From the NCBI GenBank assembly GCA_018660405.1, contig JABJKL010000082.1, forward strand, positions 1-21,581: 21,581 bases of DNA, in the 5' to 3' direction. Shown in pieces: positions 1 through 7,716 of this stretch. The stretch is from Pseudomonadota bacterium. Lineage in GTDB: Bacteria > Pseudomonadota > Gammaproteobacteria > Arenicellales > Arenicellaceae. The notes under the pieces are model-generated. The model saw only the letters and a program-made list of their open reading frames with translations. It searched no databases and was not told the DNA's origin. The translations under genes were made by a program, and so were the position numbers. How positions within the stretch are numbered: the stretch's first letter is position 1; each line of letters starts with the position of its first letter.

Positions 1-3
1 AAA

Positions 4-1893
4 CTATTCAGGCGTATAAATTTCTGCCCCACCGTCAATAAATTCTTGCGCCTTCTCATCCATCCCGGCTTTCAGCGCCTGCTCTTCAGCAATGCCTTTA
101 TTTTTTGCGTATTCCCGCACGTCCTGGGTGATCTTCATGGAACAAAAATGTGGCCCACACATGGAACAGAAGTGCGCGACTTTGGCGGAATCTTTCGGCA
201 AGGTTTGATCGTGATATTCCATCGCACGCTCTGGATCAAGCCCTAAATTAAATTGATCTTCCCAACGGAATTCGAAGCGTGCTTTAGACAGCGCGTTGTC
301 GCGAACTTGCGCTCCAGGATGTCCTTTCGCCAAATCCGCCGCATGAGCCGATATTTTATAGGTAACAATGCCATCGCGAACATCTTCTTTGTTTGGCAAG
401 CCAAGATGCTCTTTGGGCGTTACATAACAAAGCATGGCGGTACCGTACCAACCAATCTGCGCCGCACCGATGGCCGATGTGATGTGATCGTAGCCGGGCG
501 CAATGTCTGTGGTCAGCGGGCCCAGCGTGTAAAATGGTGCCTCAAAACAGTCTTCCAGTTGCTTGTCCATGTTTTCTTTAATCAACTGCATCGGAACATG
601 CCCTGGGCCCTCAATCATTACTTGCACATCGTGCTCCCAAGCGACTTTGGTTAATTCACCCAAAGTTTCGAGTTCGCCAAACTGCGCCTCATCATTGGCA
701 TCTGCAATCGAACCTGGACGCAATCCGTCGCCGAGCGAGAACGATACATCGTAAGCCTTCATAATTTCGCAGATATCTTCAAAATGTGTATAGAGAAAAT
801 TTTCCTGGTGATGGGCCAAACACCACTTCGCCAAAATCGAGCCCCCACGAGACACAATGCCCGTCACCCGTTTGGCCGTCATCGGAACGTAACGAAGGCG
901 AACCCCGGCGTGGATAGTAAAATAATCCACCCCCTGCTCGGCTTGTTCAATTAGAGTGTCTTTAAATATTTCCCAAGTGAGGTCTTCCGGCTTGCCATCC
1001 ACTTTTTCCAGCGCCTGATAGATAGGCACTGTACCGATTGGAACCGGCGAGTTGCGTACAATCCACTCACGGGTTTCATGAATGTTCTTGCCGGTAGACA
1101 AGTCCATCAACGTATCGCCGCCCCAGCGGGTCGACCAAACCAGTTTTTCAACTTCTTCAGCAATCGATGAAGTAACCGCCGAGTTACCGATATTCGTATT
1201 AATTTTGACCAAAAAATTCCGGCCAATAACCATGGGTTCGAGTTCCGGGTGATTAATGTTGGCTGGAATAATTGCTCGCCCACAAGCGATTTCATCGCGA
1301 ACGAATTCGGCGGTAATTTGCTCGGGAATGCTCGCGCCAAAGTCTTGCCCGGGGTGCTGCCTGAGCAGCTTTTCATAAGCAGGGTCAGACTTCGACTGCT
1401 GCAGGCGCATGTCTTCACGTATCGCTACGTATTCCATTTCTGGAGTGATAACGCCCTGTCGCGCATAGTGCATTTGCGACACATTTTTACCCGTTTTCGC
1501 TTTTAGTGGATTACGCAAATGCTCAAACCGAAGATGATCAAGGCCTTTATCATTCTGCCTTGCCAAACCAAATTCAGAACTCGGTCCTTCCAGCTGGTCG
1601 GTGTCGTTACGCTCTGCAATCCATTGGTCTCTTACCAAAGGCAAACCCGCCGTTAAATCTATTTCTGCGGCAGGATCGGTATAGGGGCCCGATGTGTCAT
1701 ACACCGTTATTGGTGGATTTTTCTCAAATCCAAAGCTGGCTTCTGTATTGCTTTGCAGAACTTCCCGCATGGGAACCTGAATATCCTTTCGCGAGCCTCC
1801 AACATAGACTTTTTGTGACCCCGGTATAGGCCGGATAACCTCTTCAGATAATCGCTCGGTTGCTTGATAGAAGTCTGGTTTGATAGCTCGCAT
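4..1893 (-). CDS. thiC: Phosphomethylpyrimidine synthase ThiC (thiamine biosynthesis)
   Basis: ThiC is a cytosolic radical-SAM enzyme that rearranges aminoimidazole ribotide, a purine-pathway intermediate, into HMP phosphate, the pyrimidine half of thiamine. The 629-residue product is full length for the family and strongly family-like throughout. Near the C-terminus is the CX2CX4C cluster that binds the 4Fe-4S centre (C576, C579, C584, in CSMCGPHFC). The stretch EGPGHVPM and the run around TDIAPGYDHITSAIGAA are also typical. The stop codon is TAG three bases from the window edge, so anything downstream cannot be seen. The ATG start has only a weak purine-rich site (GGAAACGAAT) before it. No TPP riboswitch is recognisable upstream, although thiC genes in this class usually have one. 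It is divergent from the tolC-type gene. Function is very secure; the start is fairly secure. Confidence 0.97.
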   Translation of the reverse strand: MRAIKPDFYQATERLSEEVIRPIPGSQKVYVGGSRKDIQVPMREVLQSNTEASFGFEKNPPITVYDTSGPYTDPAAEIDLTAGLPLVRDQWIAERNDTDQLEGPSSEFGLARQNDKGLDHLRFEHLRNPLKAKTGKNVSQMHYARQGVITPEMEYVAIREDMRLQQSKSDPAYEKLLRQHPGQDFGASIPEQITAEFVRDEIACGRAIIPANINHPELEPMVIGRNFLVKINTNIGNSAVTSSIAEEVEKLVWSTRWGGDTLMDLSTGKNIHETREWIVRNSPVPIGTVPIYQALEKVDGKPEDLTWEIFKDTLIEQAEQGVDYFTIHAGVRLRYVPMTAKRVTGIVSRGGSILAKWCLAHHQENFLYTHFEDICEIMKAYDVSFSLGDGLRPGSIADANDEAQFGELETLGELTKVAWEHDVQVMIEGPGHVPMQLIKENMDKQLEDCFEAPFYTLGPLTTDIAPGYDHITSAIGAAQIGWYGTAMLCYVTPKEHLGLPNKEDVRDGIVTYKISAHAADLAKGHPGAQVRDNALSKARFEFRWEDQFNLGLDPERAMEYHDQTLPKDSAKVAHFCSMCGPHFCSMKITQDVREYAKNKGIAEEQALKAGMDEKAQEFIDGGAEIYTPE

Positions 1894-2018
1894 ATTCGTT
1901 TCCGTGGGTTTCCCGCCAAAATAGGACCGGATTCATCAAAAGGTGCCCCAAGGTTAATCGGGCCACAACCGTATGACGTTAGCTGATGCCCAATGGTGAA
2001 TCAAGTAAATAAGTATTA
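1894..2018 (-). other. thiC 5' region without a recognisable TPP riboswitch
   Basis: This is the 125-base interval between the thiC start and the palindromic element. Reading the minus strand, I do not find the conserved CUGAGA core or the CCUGAUC...UAAUACCAGCG segment of a TPP aptamer. There are imperfect inverted stretches (GATTCATCA at 1930-1938 against TGGTGAATC at 1994-2002, one G-T pair), but their significance is unclear. I see no convincing sigma-70 promoter either, so the thiC promoter may lie inside or beyond the inserted element. Confidence 0.5.
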
Positions 2019-2050
2019 AACCAGCGCTCCTTCAACATGATATTGCCTAA
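2019..2050. repeat. Left terminal inverted repeat of the MITE-like element
   Basis: This arm begins AACCAGCGCTCC and ends ATGATATTGCCTAA. It pairs with 2277-2308 with two mismatches, both near the outer end (C against T). The innermost 27 bases, from 2024, pair except at one position. Confidence 0.9.
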
Positions 2051-2276
2051 CCAGAGTGAACCAGATGATTCAAGGCAAGACGCAGTCCGCAGAGAATGGC
2101 CGAGTCCTCATTCCAGGGCCGCAGCGCCTCAAGGACTACAACGCTGGTTTGGGTCATCTGGATCGCTCCCTTCGGGCGTGCTACGAAGCATTCGTCCACG
2201 TTGTTGAGTCTCTTGGCAATGGCTAGCCATTACCTGCGAGCCTCGCCTAGCGGCCAAACGCTTCGCAGCACGCTGA

Positions 2277-2308
2277 TTAGGCAATATCATGTTGAAGGAG
2301 CACTAGTT
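2277..2308. repeat. Right terminal inverted repeat of the MITE-like element
   Basis: This is the reverse complement of 2019-2050, running from TTAGGCAATATCAT to GGAGCACTAGTT. Outside both arms the flanks stop matching at once, which defines the ends of the element. Confidence 0.9.
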
Positions 2309-2346
2309 GGACTATTTTTAATTACACCTGTTCGACTATAGCGGCT

Positions 2347-2352
2347 TATAAT
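2347..2352 (+). promoter_or_regulatory. Candidate -10 box for the tolC-type gene
   Basis: A perfect TATAAT lies about 70 bases before the ATG at 2424 and just outside the palindromic element. No good -35 hexamer is found at 16-18 bases upstream, so this is only a moderate candidate. Transcription from it would give a 5' leader of about 65 bases. Confidence 0.4.
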
Positions 2353-2423
2353 TCAGCACACGCGCGAAACAGTATGAAATTTGTATCATCGCTGAAAACC
2401 GACAATTGAACCAAGGCAAAAAA

Positions 2424-3797
2424 ATGCCCAACAAATATAACGTTGTACTTATAAGCTGCCTTCTCGCAGTGTGGATTTTACCAACCCAGGCGCAAGAAGG
2501 ACCTAGCGTAGGATTAAGCTCGGATCTTGCCGAAATACTGGACGACGCCCGCAATAATGACCCGACCTACCAGGCCACCCAACTTCGATTGGAAGCAGAT
2601 CTTGAGGCCTTACCCGAAGCCCGCTCATTTTTGTTCCCACAACTGTCGGCCAATATCGCCGGCAATGAGATAAACGAAAGCTTCAGCGCTCCGGAAGTGC
2701 CTTTTGTTACGCAGGGTGATGCCCGCTATAGCGGGCACTCTTATGGCCTGCAGTTGCGGCAGGTGTTATTTAATCCCGCTTTATTTTCACAAGTTAAGCG
2801 CGCTCGCCTTGAAGTTGAGATTGCCCAGGCAGGATTAGAGATTGCTAGTCAGGATTTGTTGCTTCGCGCAGCTCAAGGTTATTTTGAAGTGTTGCTCGCT
2901 AGCGACAGTCTGGATCTGGCGAGCGCCAACCTGGAGTCTTCCGAAGAACAATACCGGCAAATTGAAAGTCGCTTTGAAGTTGGTTTGGCAACCCGGGCGG
3001 AGCACCAGCAAGCGCTTGCGCGCTGGCAAACTGCGATAGCGAACGAGATTATTGCGCGCAACAATATGCGGAATATCGAGCGTTTTCTCGAAACGATTAC
3101 GGGAACTCGTTACTCCAACCTGGCAGATTTACCGGCTGATACCGACGTGTCGATCATACTTGCAGACATTGATCGAGTAGCCTGGATTCAATTGATCGAA
3201 CAAAATAATTTGTCGCTGTACCAACAGCAACTACGGTTAGAGGTTGCCGGTCGCTCTGTTGACATTGAAAAAGCCGGTCACTACCCAACCCTTGAAGCGG
3301 TAGTCAACCATGGAACCCGGGTCAACGACGGAAGCATACCCGGGCCCGGTTCTCGCGGCCAAAGCACAGATGCATCGTTGCAACTTTCGATACCGATTTT
3401 TTCAGGTGGCAGAGTTCGAAGTCGGGTACGTTCGGCCAATTACGAATTTGAAGCGGCTCGTCAGGACCTGTCGAATGTGCGAAGTGAAATCAACCGGCAA
3501 GGCGAGGCCTTGCTGGATCAATTGTCCAGCCAAAAACAAACGGTTGAGGCGCTTGCCAAGGCCGTTGAAGCCAATGAGCTAGCGCTTGAAGCCAAGCAGG
3601 AAGGTTTTGCCGCGGGCATTGAAACAAATCTGAACGTGCTCGATGCGCAGCGCGATTTGTTTCAAACCAGCCTCGACTACAGTCGTGCTCGTTACAACAC
3701 CTTGATATTAAGACTACAACTCGAACAAGCCGCCGGCAATCTAAGCGACACTCATTTAGGACAGCTTAACGCCTTGCTGGTTACAGGTTCGAATTAG
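2424..3797 (+). CDS. tolC: TolC-family outer membrane channel protein
   Basis: TolC proteins are trimeric outer-membrane beta-barrels with a long periplasmic alpha-helical tunnel; they serve type I secretion and RND/ABC efflux systems. The product is 457 residues from the ATG at 2424. That start has AAGG seven bases upstream. A TTG six codons earlier is also open but less likely. The N-terminus (MPNKYNVVLISCLLAVWILP, then TQAQ) is a clear signal peptide with probable cleavage near QA/QEG. The mature part shows the duplicated outer-membrane-efflux pattern: long heptad-like helices, LSIPIFSGGRVRSRV in the second half, and NLNVLDAQRDLFQ near the C-terminus. It is the only convincing plus-strand gene here. 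It is divergent from thiC and converges on waaA with 16 bases between stops. A partner pump is not in the window, so the transported substrate is unknown. Confidence 0.92.
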   Translation: MPNKYNVVLISCLLAVWILPTQAQEGPSVGLSSDLAEILDDARNNDPTYQATQLRLEADLEALPEARSFLFPQLSANIAGNEINESFSAPEVPFVTQGDARYSGHSYGLQLRQVLFNPALFSQVKRARLEVEIAQAGLEIASQDLLLRAAQGYFEVLLASDSLDLASANLESSEEQYRQIESRFEVGLATRAEHQQALARWQTAIANEIIARNNMRNIERFLETITGTRYSNLADLPADTDVSIILADIDRVAWIQLIEQNNLSLYQQQLRLEVAGRSVDIEKAGHYPTLEAVVNHGTRVNDGSIPGPGSRGQSTDASLQLSIPIFSGGRVRSRVRSANYEFEAARQDLSNVRSEINRQGEALLDQLSSQKQTVEALAKAVEANELALEAKQEGFAAGIETNLNVLDAQRDLFQTSLDYSRARYNTLILRLQLEQAAGNLSDTHLGQLNALLVTGSN

Positions 3798-3813
3798 AAA
3801 TCCAAATGGAGCA

Positions 3814-5094
3814 CTAGATAAAACCCTTGTCTTTCAACAACTGAAAAGCTTTATTCAGCGCCCCTGAATGATCTAGCATCAGCTGCTTCCCTCGCTGGCC
3901 ACTGTCATGACGCAAATTTGGATTGCTCAGAAGGCGATCAATCATGACGACCAGCTGATCTTCATCTTTCACTTGAAAGCCGGCTCCCGCATCCAATACC
4001 CAGCGACTTATTTCGGTAAAATTGAACATATGCGGCCCAAAACAAACCGGCACACCTAGCGCACATGGTTCCAATACATTTTGACCACCTGACTCTACCA
4101 AACTACCGCCAACAAAAGCGACGTCGGCAGCCGCATAAAGTAGCGATAATTCACCCATAGTATCTGCAAGATATACGTCGGGCTTTACCTTGGATTCTTC
4201 TGCCCGTGACCGTCGCGTTAGCTTAAGTCCACTGCGCTTGCATAACCGGGCGACAGAATCGAAACGCTCCGGATGTCGAGGCACTAACAAAAGTAATAAT
4301 TCGGGATGCAGCTTACGCACGCGCTGGAACGCTCTCAACAGCACCTGCTCTTCCCCCTCTCGTGTGCTACCACAGATCCAAACAGGTCTGTCACCCGCGA
4401 TCTTACGCCGAATATCTTGTGCGGCCTCACTGGTGCTCGGTGGTATTGCCGCATCAATTTTTATACTACCCGTCACAAATGACTTATCAGCGGGGGCGCC
4501 AATTGAAATAATACGCTTCGCATCCGCCTCGCTCTGGATCAGCAGTAAGTCTATCGCACCGAGCAAGGGCGTAAACAACGATCGAAGTCGCGAATAGCGA
4601 TTTCTAGAGCGCTCCGACAGGCGTACGTTTATATAGGCCAGATGAACATTATTTTTCCGACACTCATGAATTAGATTTGGCCAAATTTCCGTTTCTATGA
4701 TCAAGCCTGTTTTCGGTCGAACGCGCGCGAGAAATTGTCGTACGCCAACGCCTGTGTCATAAGGCAAATAACAATGCTCGACAAGATCGCCTAGCAGCTG
4801 ATGAACGGTTGCAGAACCCGTGGGTGTCGTGGTTGTCACACAGATCCGACATTCCGGCCGCTCACCTAGAATGGATCGCACCAAAGGCACAACGGCTCGG
4901 ACCTCTCCTACCGATACCGCATGAATCCAACAATCAACGGGCCCTTCAATACTGACTACACCGAGCCGTTCACCCCATCGCGCCCAATAACCTCGATTGC
5001 GAAACCCTTTAATAAACTGTAGGCAAAATGCTATCGGCAGCATGACGTAAACCAATAGCCGATATACAGAGTACACCTTCAAAATGCGCACCAA
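3814..5094 (-). CDS. waaA: 3-deoxy-D-manno-octulosonic acid (Kdo) transferase
   Basis: WaaA (KdtA) transfers Kdo from CMP-Kdo to lipid IVA on the cytoplasmic face of the inner membrane, an early step of LPS core assembly. The 426-residue product matches the family's usual length. It has an N-terminal hydrophobic anchor (about residues 10-28), the RWGERLG motif, WIHAVSVGEVRA with the proposed catalytic Glu, ETEIWPN, and the GT-B C-terminal region GGSLVESGGQNVLEP. The start is uncertain. The frame opens with TTG at 5094 followed at once by GTG at 5091; a GTG at residue 7 would align best with the length of E. coli WaaA but has GAAGG directly abutting it. In the first two cases the gene overlaps the hemF stop, suggesting translational coupling. 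It is the last gene of the long minus-strand run. Confidence 0.95.
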   Translation of the reverse strand: MVRILKVYSVYRLLVYVMLPIAFCLQFIKGFRNRGYWARWGERLGVVSIEGPVDCWIHAVSVGEVRAVVPLVRSILGERPECRICVTTTTPTGSATVHQLLGDLVEHCYLPYDTGVGVRQFLARVRPKTGLIIETEIWPNLIHECRKNNVHLAYINVRLSERSRNRYSRLRSLFTPLLGAIDLLLIQSEADAKRIISIGAPADKSFVTGSIKIDAAIPPSTSEAAQDIRRKIAGDRPVWICGSTREGEEQVLLRAFQRVRKLHPELLLLLVPRHPERFDSVARLCKRSGLKLTRRSRAEESKVKPDVYLADTMGELSLLYAAADVAFVGGSLVESGGQNVLEPCALGVPVCFGPHMFNFTEISRWVLDAGAGFQVKDEDQLVVMIDRLLSNPNLRHDSGQRGKQLMLDHSGALNKAFQLLKDKGFI

Positions 5095-6017
5095 TCTCGA
5101 GGCACCAGATAATGATCCATCAATTTCTGCTCAGCTGAACCTGGTTCAGGAGAATGCCCATATTCCCAACGAACCAAGGGGGGTAAAGACATTAATATAG
5201 ATTCGGTTCGACCACCACTTTGTAAGCCAAATAAAGTACCGCGATCAAATACCAGATTAAACTCAACATAACGCCCACGTCGATATAGCTGCCATTGCCG
5301 CTCGGCGTCTGTCCAGGGTGTGGCGTGCCTACGCTCCAGGATGGGTAAATAGGCTGATAAATAATGATCGCCAACACTGCGCATAAAAGAAAAAGCAGTA
5401 GAAAAATCAGGCGTGTTCAAATCATCGAAAAACAAGCCGCCAATCCCTCGCTGTTCGTCACGATGCTTTAAATAGAAATAGTCATCACACCATGATTTGT
5501 ATTTCTCATAAGCACCTTCGCCAAAACCCTCACAGGCTTGCCGAGCGGAGCTATGCCAATGCACCGCGTCTTCATCAAACCCATAATACGGTGTTAAATC
5601 GAAACCGCCCCCGAACCACCATACAGGTGCTTGTGTATCTGCACCGGCAACAAACAGCCGAACGTTTGCATGCGATGTCGGGGCGTAGGGGTTTAACGGA
5701 TGAATAACCAGCGAGACACCCAAAGCTTCAAAACTTTTGCCCGCAAGCTCTGACCGTTGCGCAGTCGCCGATGGCGGTAAAGCCTCGCCTTTAACATGCG
5801 AAAAGTTAACCCCGCCTTTTTCAATGACCGCCCCATCCACCAGCACCCGACTTTGCCCGCCACCACCAGATTCGTAAGACCACTTATCCTCTTTGAACTT
5901 GTGTTGATCTATTTTCTCCAGACCACTACAAATACTGTTTTGAAGCTCTAATAAATATTCTTTAACCGCAGAAATATTGGGCGAAACGTCTGACTTGTTC
6001 TCCTTTTTGTTTTTCAT
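5079..6017 (-). CDS. hemF: Oxygen-dependent coproporphyrinogen-III oxidase
   Basis: HemF oxidatively decarboxylates two propionates of coproporphyrinogen III to vinyl groups, giving protoporphyrinogen IX in haem synthesis, and needs molecular oxygen. The 312-residue product carries the family blocks: GGGGQSRVL, NPYAPTSHANVR, WWFGGGFDLTPYYGF, QRGIGGLFFDDL and the C-terminal RGRYVEFNLVFDRGTLFGL. The N-terminus (MKNKKENKSD) is a short Lys/Asn-rich extension, making it slightly longer than the E. coli enzyme (about 299 residues). The ATG has only a weak purine site (AAGAA). tsaC lies immediately upstream with 24 bases between them, a pairing also found in Pseudomonas. The stop overlaps the start region of waaA. 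Presence of the aerobic enzyme implies oxygen-dependent growth at least part of the time. Confidence 0.97.
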   Translation of the reverse strand: MKNKKENKSDVSPNISAVKEYLLELQNSICSGLEKIDQHKFKEDKWSYESGGGGQSRVLVDGAVIEKGGVNFSHVKGEALPPSATAQRSELAGKSFEALGVSLVIHPLNPYAPTSHANVRLFVAGADTQAPVWWFGGGFDLTPYYGFDEDAVHWHSSARQACEGFGEGAYEKYKSWCDDYFYLKHRDEQRGIGGLFFDDLNTPDFSTAFSFMRSVGDHYLSAYLPILERRHATPWTDAERQWQLYRRGRYVEFNLVFDRGTLFGLQSGGRTESILMSLPPLVRWEYGHSPEPGSAEQKLMDHYLVPRDWCAF

Positions 6018-6041
6018 GACTGAATTCTTATGGTTGAACTC

Positions 6042-6608
6042 TTATCGTTGACTTGGGCGAATTATCTTGCCACTCATTCCATCCCTGATTTCAGAGGGAA
6101 ACCCCGTATTTCCAATTCTGTCATGGACCAAACCTTGCAAGCGGCTTCCATAACATTTTTGAACTTGCTGGGCTGTCTGGAGCGCTGGCCTGCCGTGAAT
6201 ATTCGCACTGCTCGAAACAATCGGCCCACCGAACAGCTCGCACAATTTTGCCGCCACAGGGTGCGCGGTAACACGCACCGCCAGACCGCAGTGCATCCCA
6301 ACCAACCACCGGTTTAACGACACCGACCCAGGAAGAATCCATGTATGTGGGCCCGGCCAACTGGCGATAATTTCTGCATAATTGGGGCTGGCTCGCAAAT
6401 TAACCCAGTGCTCCAGTTGCTTGATATTTGAAGCTATTAAAATCAAGCCCTTTTCTCGTTTCCTGTTTTTTAAGCGCAGCAATCTACGAATTGCGAAGGA
6501 ATTTGAAGGATCACAACCCAAACCAAAACAAGATTCAGCAGGGTAGGCAATTATCCCACCTGAATGCATCGCCCTTACGCCATTTATTAGGCTAGCGTAG
6601 CTAACCAT
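6042..6608 (-). CDS. tsaC: L-threonylcarbamoyladenylate synthase (tRNA t6A biosynthesis)
   Basis: TsaC (YrdC/RimN family) makes threonylcarbamoyl-AMP from threonine, bicarbonate and ATP, the precursor of the t6A modification at position 37 of ANN-decoding tRNAs. The 188-residue product has the single-domain TsaC length; the fused Sua5 form is longer. Visible family signatures are GGIIAYPAESCFGLGCDP near the N-terminus, LKNRKREKGLILIAS with the conserved basic residues that bind substrate, and VSSSANIHGRPA. The ATG is preceded by AAAGG only two bases away, an awkward spacing. The ATG is still preferred because residue counts before the AYP motif match E. coli TsaC. It lies 8 bases after purE and 24 bases before hemF, so it is probably co-transcribed with both. 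Confidence 0.95.
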   Translation of the reverse strand: MVSYASLINGVRAMHSGGIIAYPAESCFGLGCDPSNSFAIRRLLRLKNRKREKGLILIASNIKQLEHWVNLRASPNYAEIIASWPGPHTWILPGSVSLNRWLVGMHCGLAVRVTAHPVAAKLCELFGGPIVSSSANIHGRPALQTAQQVQKCYGSRLQGLVHDRIGNTGFPSEIRDGMSGKIIRPSQR

Positions 6609-6616
6609 AGCCTTTA

Positions 6617-7123
6617 TTAAACCGCCTGGTCTTCCTGTAATTTACGATCTTTCTCCATGACCGCCTCTGCAGCCTCAGCGCGCTCATCAACTACACGTTT
6701 GGCCAAATCAGCATCCGAAATAGATAGTATCTGGGCGGCTAAATAGCCTGCGTTTTTAGCGCCTGCCTTGCCGATAGCCACGGATGCAACAGGAACGCCA
6801 CCGGGCATTTGCACCGTCGACAGCAATGCGTCTTGCCCCTTGAGTGGGCCACCATCCATGGGCACTCCGATCACTGGCTTTAAGGTTAAACCCGCCACCG
6901 TGCCAGCCAAATGCGCCGCCAAACCGGCTGCAGCAATAAACACGCAACATCCACGAGATTCAGCGTCTTTGACGTACGCGCGCGTCGCATCTGGCGTTCT
7001 ATGCGCCGAGGTTATTTTAACTTCGCGCGGCACCATCAATTTATCCAGAACATCCAAGGTGTTTTGCATAACGGGGAAATCCGAATCGGACCCCATTAGT
7101 ACCGCTACAAAAGGTTTAGTCAT
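6617..7123 (-). CDS. purE: N5-carboxyaminoimidazole ribonucleotide mutase
   Basis: Class I PurE converts N5-CAIR to CAIR in purine synthesis. From the ATG at 7123 the protein has 168 residues, normal for the class. It begins MTKPFVAVLMGSDSD with the catalytic GSDSD loop at residues 11-15, followed by SAHRTPD, AAAGLAAHLAG and PVIGVPM. A TTG five codons upstream is also open, but the ATG has AGGAAA at good spacing. The usual partner purK, which makes N5-CAIR, is not beside it: the gene downstream is tsaC, eight bases away. PurK must be encoded elsewhere or replaced. The upstream gap to folA (7124-7209) shows nothing recognisable. Confidence 0.96.
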   Translation of the reverse strand: MTKPFVAVLMGSDSDFPVMQNTLDVLDKLMVPREVKITSAHRTPDATRAYVKDAESRGCCVFIAAAGLAAHLAGTVAGLTLKPVIGVPMDGGPLKGQDALLSTVQMPGGVPVASVAIGKAGAKNAGYLAAQILSISDADLAKRVVDERAEAAEAVMEKDRKLQEDQAV

Positions 7124-7209
7124 AGTGATTTCCTGCAAAGATCGAGATTATAGGCGTCGATGACTCAAACCGCACCCGTTTAATGGCGCATCTGGCATTC
7201 GGAATCTTG

Positions 7210-7704
7210 CTACCGATGATAACTAACATACGAAAAGGGTGGTGATTTATCCAGGTGTTTCTCTCTGGACGCTTCGACAAAGCCAAGCTCCCGGTAAGCT
7301 GGAAACCACACATCCGCACGCTCGGGCACATCATCTACTTCGGTTAATTCCAGCTTGCGGGCAAGCGCAATAAATAAACTATAAATTTCGCCGCCACCGA
7401 TTACAAATAACTCATGCCCACCACCCGCCAAACTAATCGCTTCCTCTGGCGAATGCGCGCAATCAACACCAGCGTACGACCATTTTTTATCCCGAGTGAT
7501 CACAATGTTTTGCCTGCCCGGCAACGGACGAGCAATTGAATCAAACGTCTTTCGTCCCATAATAATCGGATGCCCCGTGGTCAGCTCTTTAAACCTGGGC
7601 AAATCGCCGGGAATTTTCCACAGCAACTGGTTTTGATAACCTAACTCACGGTTTTTGCCAATCGCGGCGATCAGGATAATTTCTGGTGTATTGATATCAG
7701 TCAC
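7210..7704 (-). CDS. folA: Dihydrofolate reductase
   Basis: FolA reduces dihydrofolate to tetrahydrofolate with NADPH and is the trimethoprim target. The 164-residue product shows the normal chromosomal pattern: IAAIGKNRELGYQNQLLWKIPGDLPRFK with the catalytic acid at D34 (equivalent to D27 in E. coli), then PIIMGRKTFDSI, LPGRQNIVITR and FVIGGGEIY. The start is a GTG with only a weak ribosome site; no other start lies before the conserved core. It follows thyA by 12 bases. The pair forms a functional couple, since ThyA generates the dihydrofolate that FolA recycles. It looks like the housekeeping enzyme, not a mobile dfr resistance type. Confidence 0.96.
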   Translation of the reverse strand: MTDINTPEIILIAAIGKNRELGYQNQLLWKIPGDLPRFKELTTGHPIIMGRKTFDSIARPLPGRQNIVITRDKKWSYAGVDCAHSPEEAISLAGGGHELFVIGGGEIYSLFIALARKLELTEVDDVPERADVWFPAYRELGFVEASREKHLDKSPPFSYVSYHR

Positions 7705-7716
7705 AATGATACTCGT

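Larger units (their letters stand above)
2019..2308. mobile_element. MITE-like palindromic element with 32-bp terminal inverted repeats
   Basis: A 290-base unit is bounded by near-perfect 32-base inverted repeats (2019-2050 and 2277-2308; 30 of 32 positions pair). It contains nested smaller palindromes: an imperfect 20-base pair (2054-2073 with 2149-2168), a short hairpin with loop TTC (2164-2178), ACGAAGCATTCGT (2183-2195) and the perfect palindrome AATGGCTAGCCATT (2218-2231). It has no transposase gene and no convincing target-site duplication. An 81-codon open frame across it (2096-2341) has no protein-like features and is probably an artefact of the repeat. A non-autonomous miniature transposable element fits best, sitting between the divergent thiC and tolC-type genes. 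A structured intergenic repeat of the REP/ERIC type is the main alternative. The inverted repeats are directly visible; mobility is inferred. Confidence 0.75.

Noticed and set aside
1930..2025. Degenerate TPP riboswitch on the plus strand
   Set aside because: GGTGCC, CTGA, CCC, TGAA and CCAGCG occur in aptamer-like order, but the invariant CTGAGA core is broken and no P1 stem is apparent. The CCAGCG belongs to the terminal repeat (its partner reads CTAGTG). It also points away from thiC.
2292..2318. Outward promoter from the element's right end (TTGAAG ... TATTTT)
   Set aside because: Both hexamers match poorly and the spacer is 15 bases. TATAAT at 2347 is the better tolC candidate.
2096..2341. 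81-codon plus-strand ORF across the palindromic element
   Set aside because: It lies over the repeat's hairpins and right arm and has no recognisable domain or ribosome site. It is best explained as a by-product of the repeat.
3808..3817. GGAGCACTAG shared with the end of the palindromic element
   Set aside because: Only ten bases match, with no extension on either side; this is compatible with chance.
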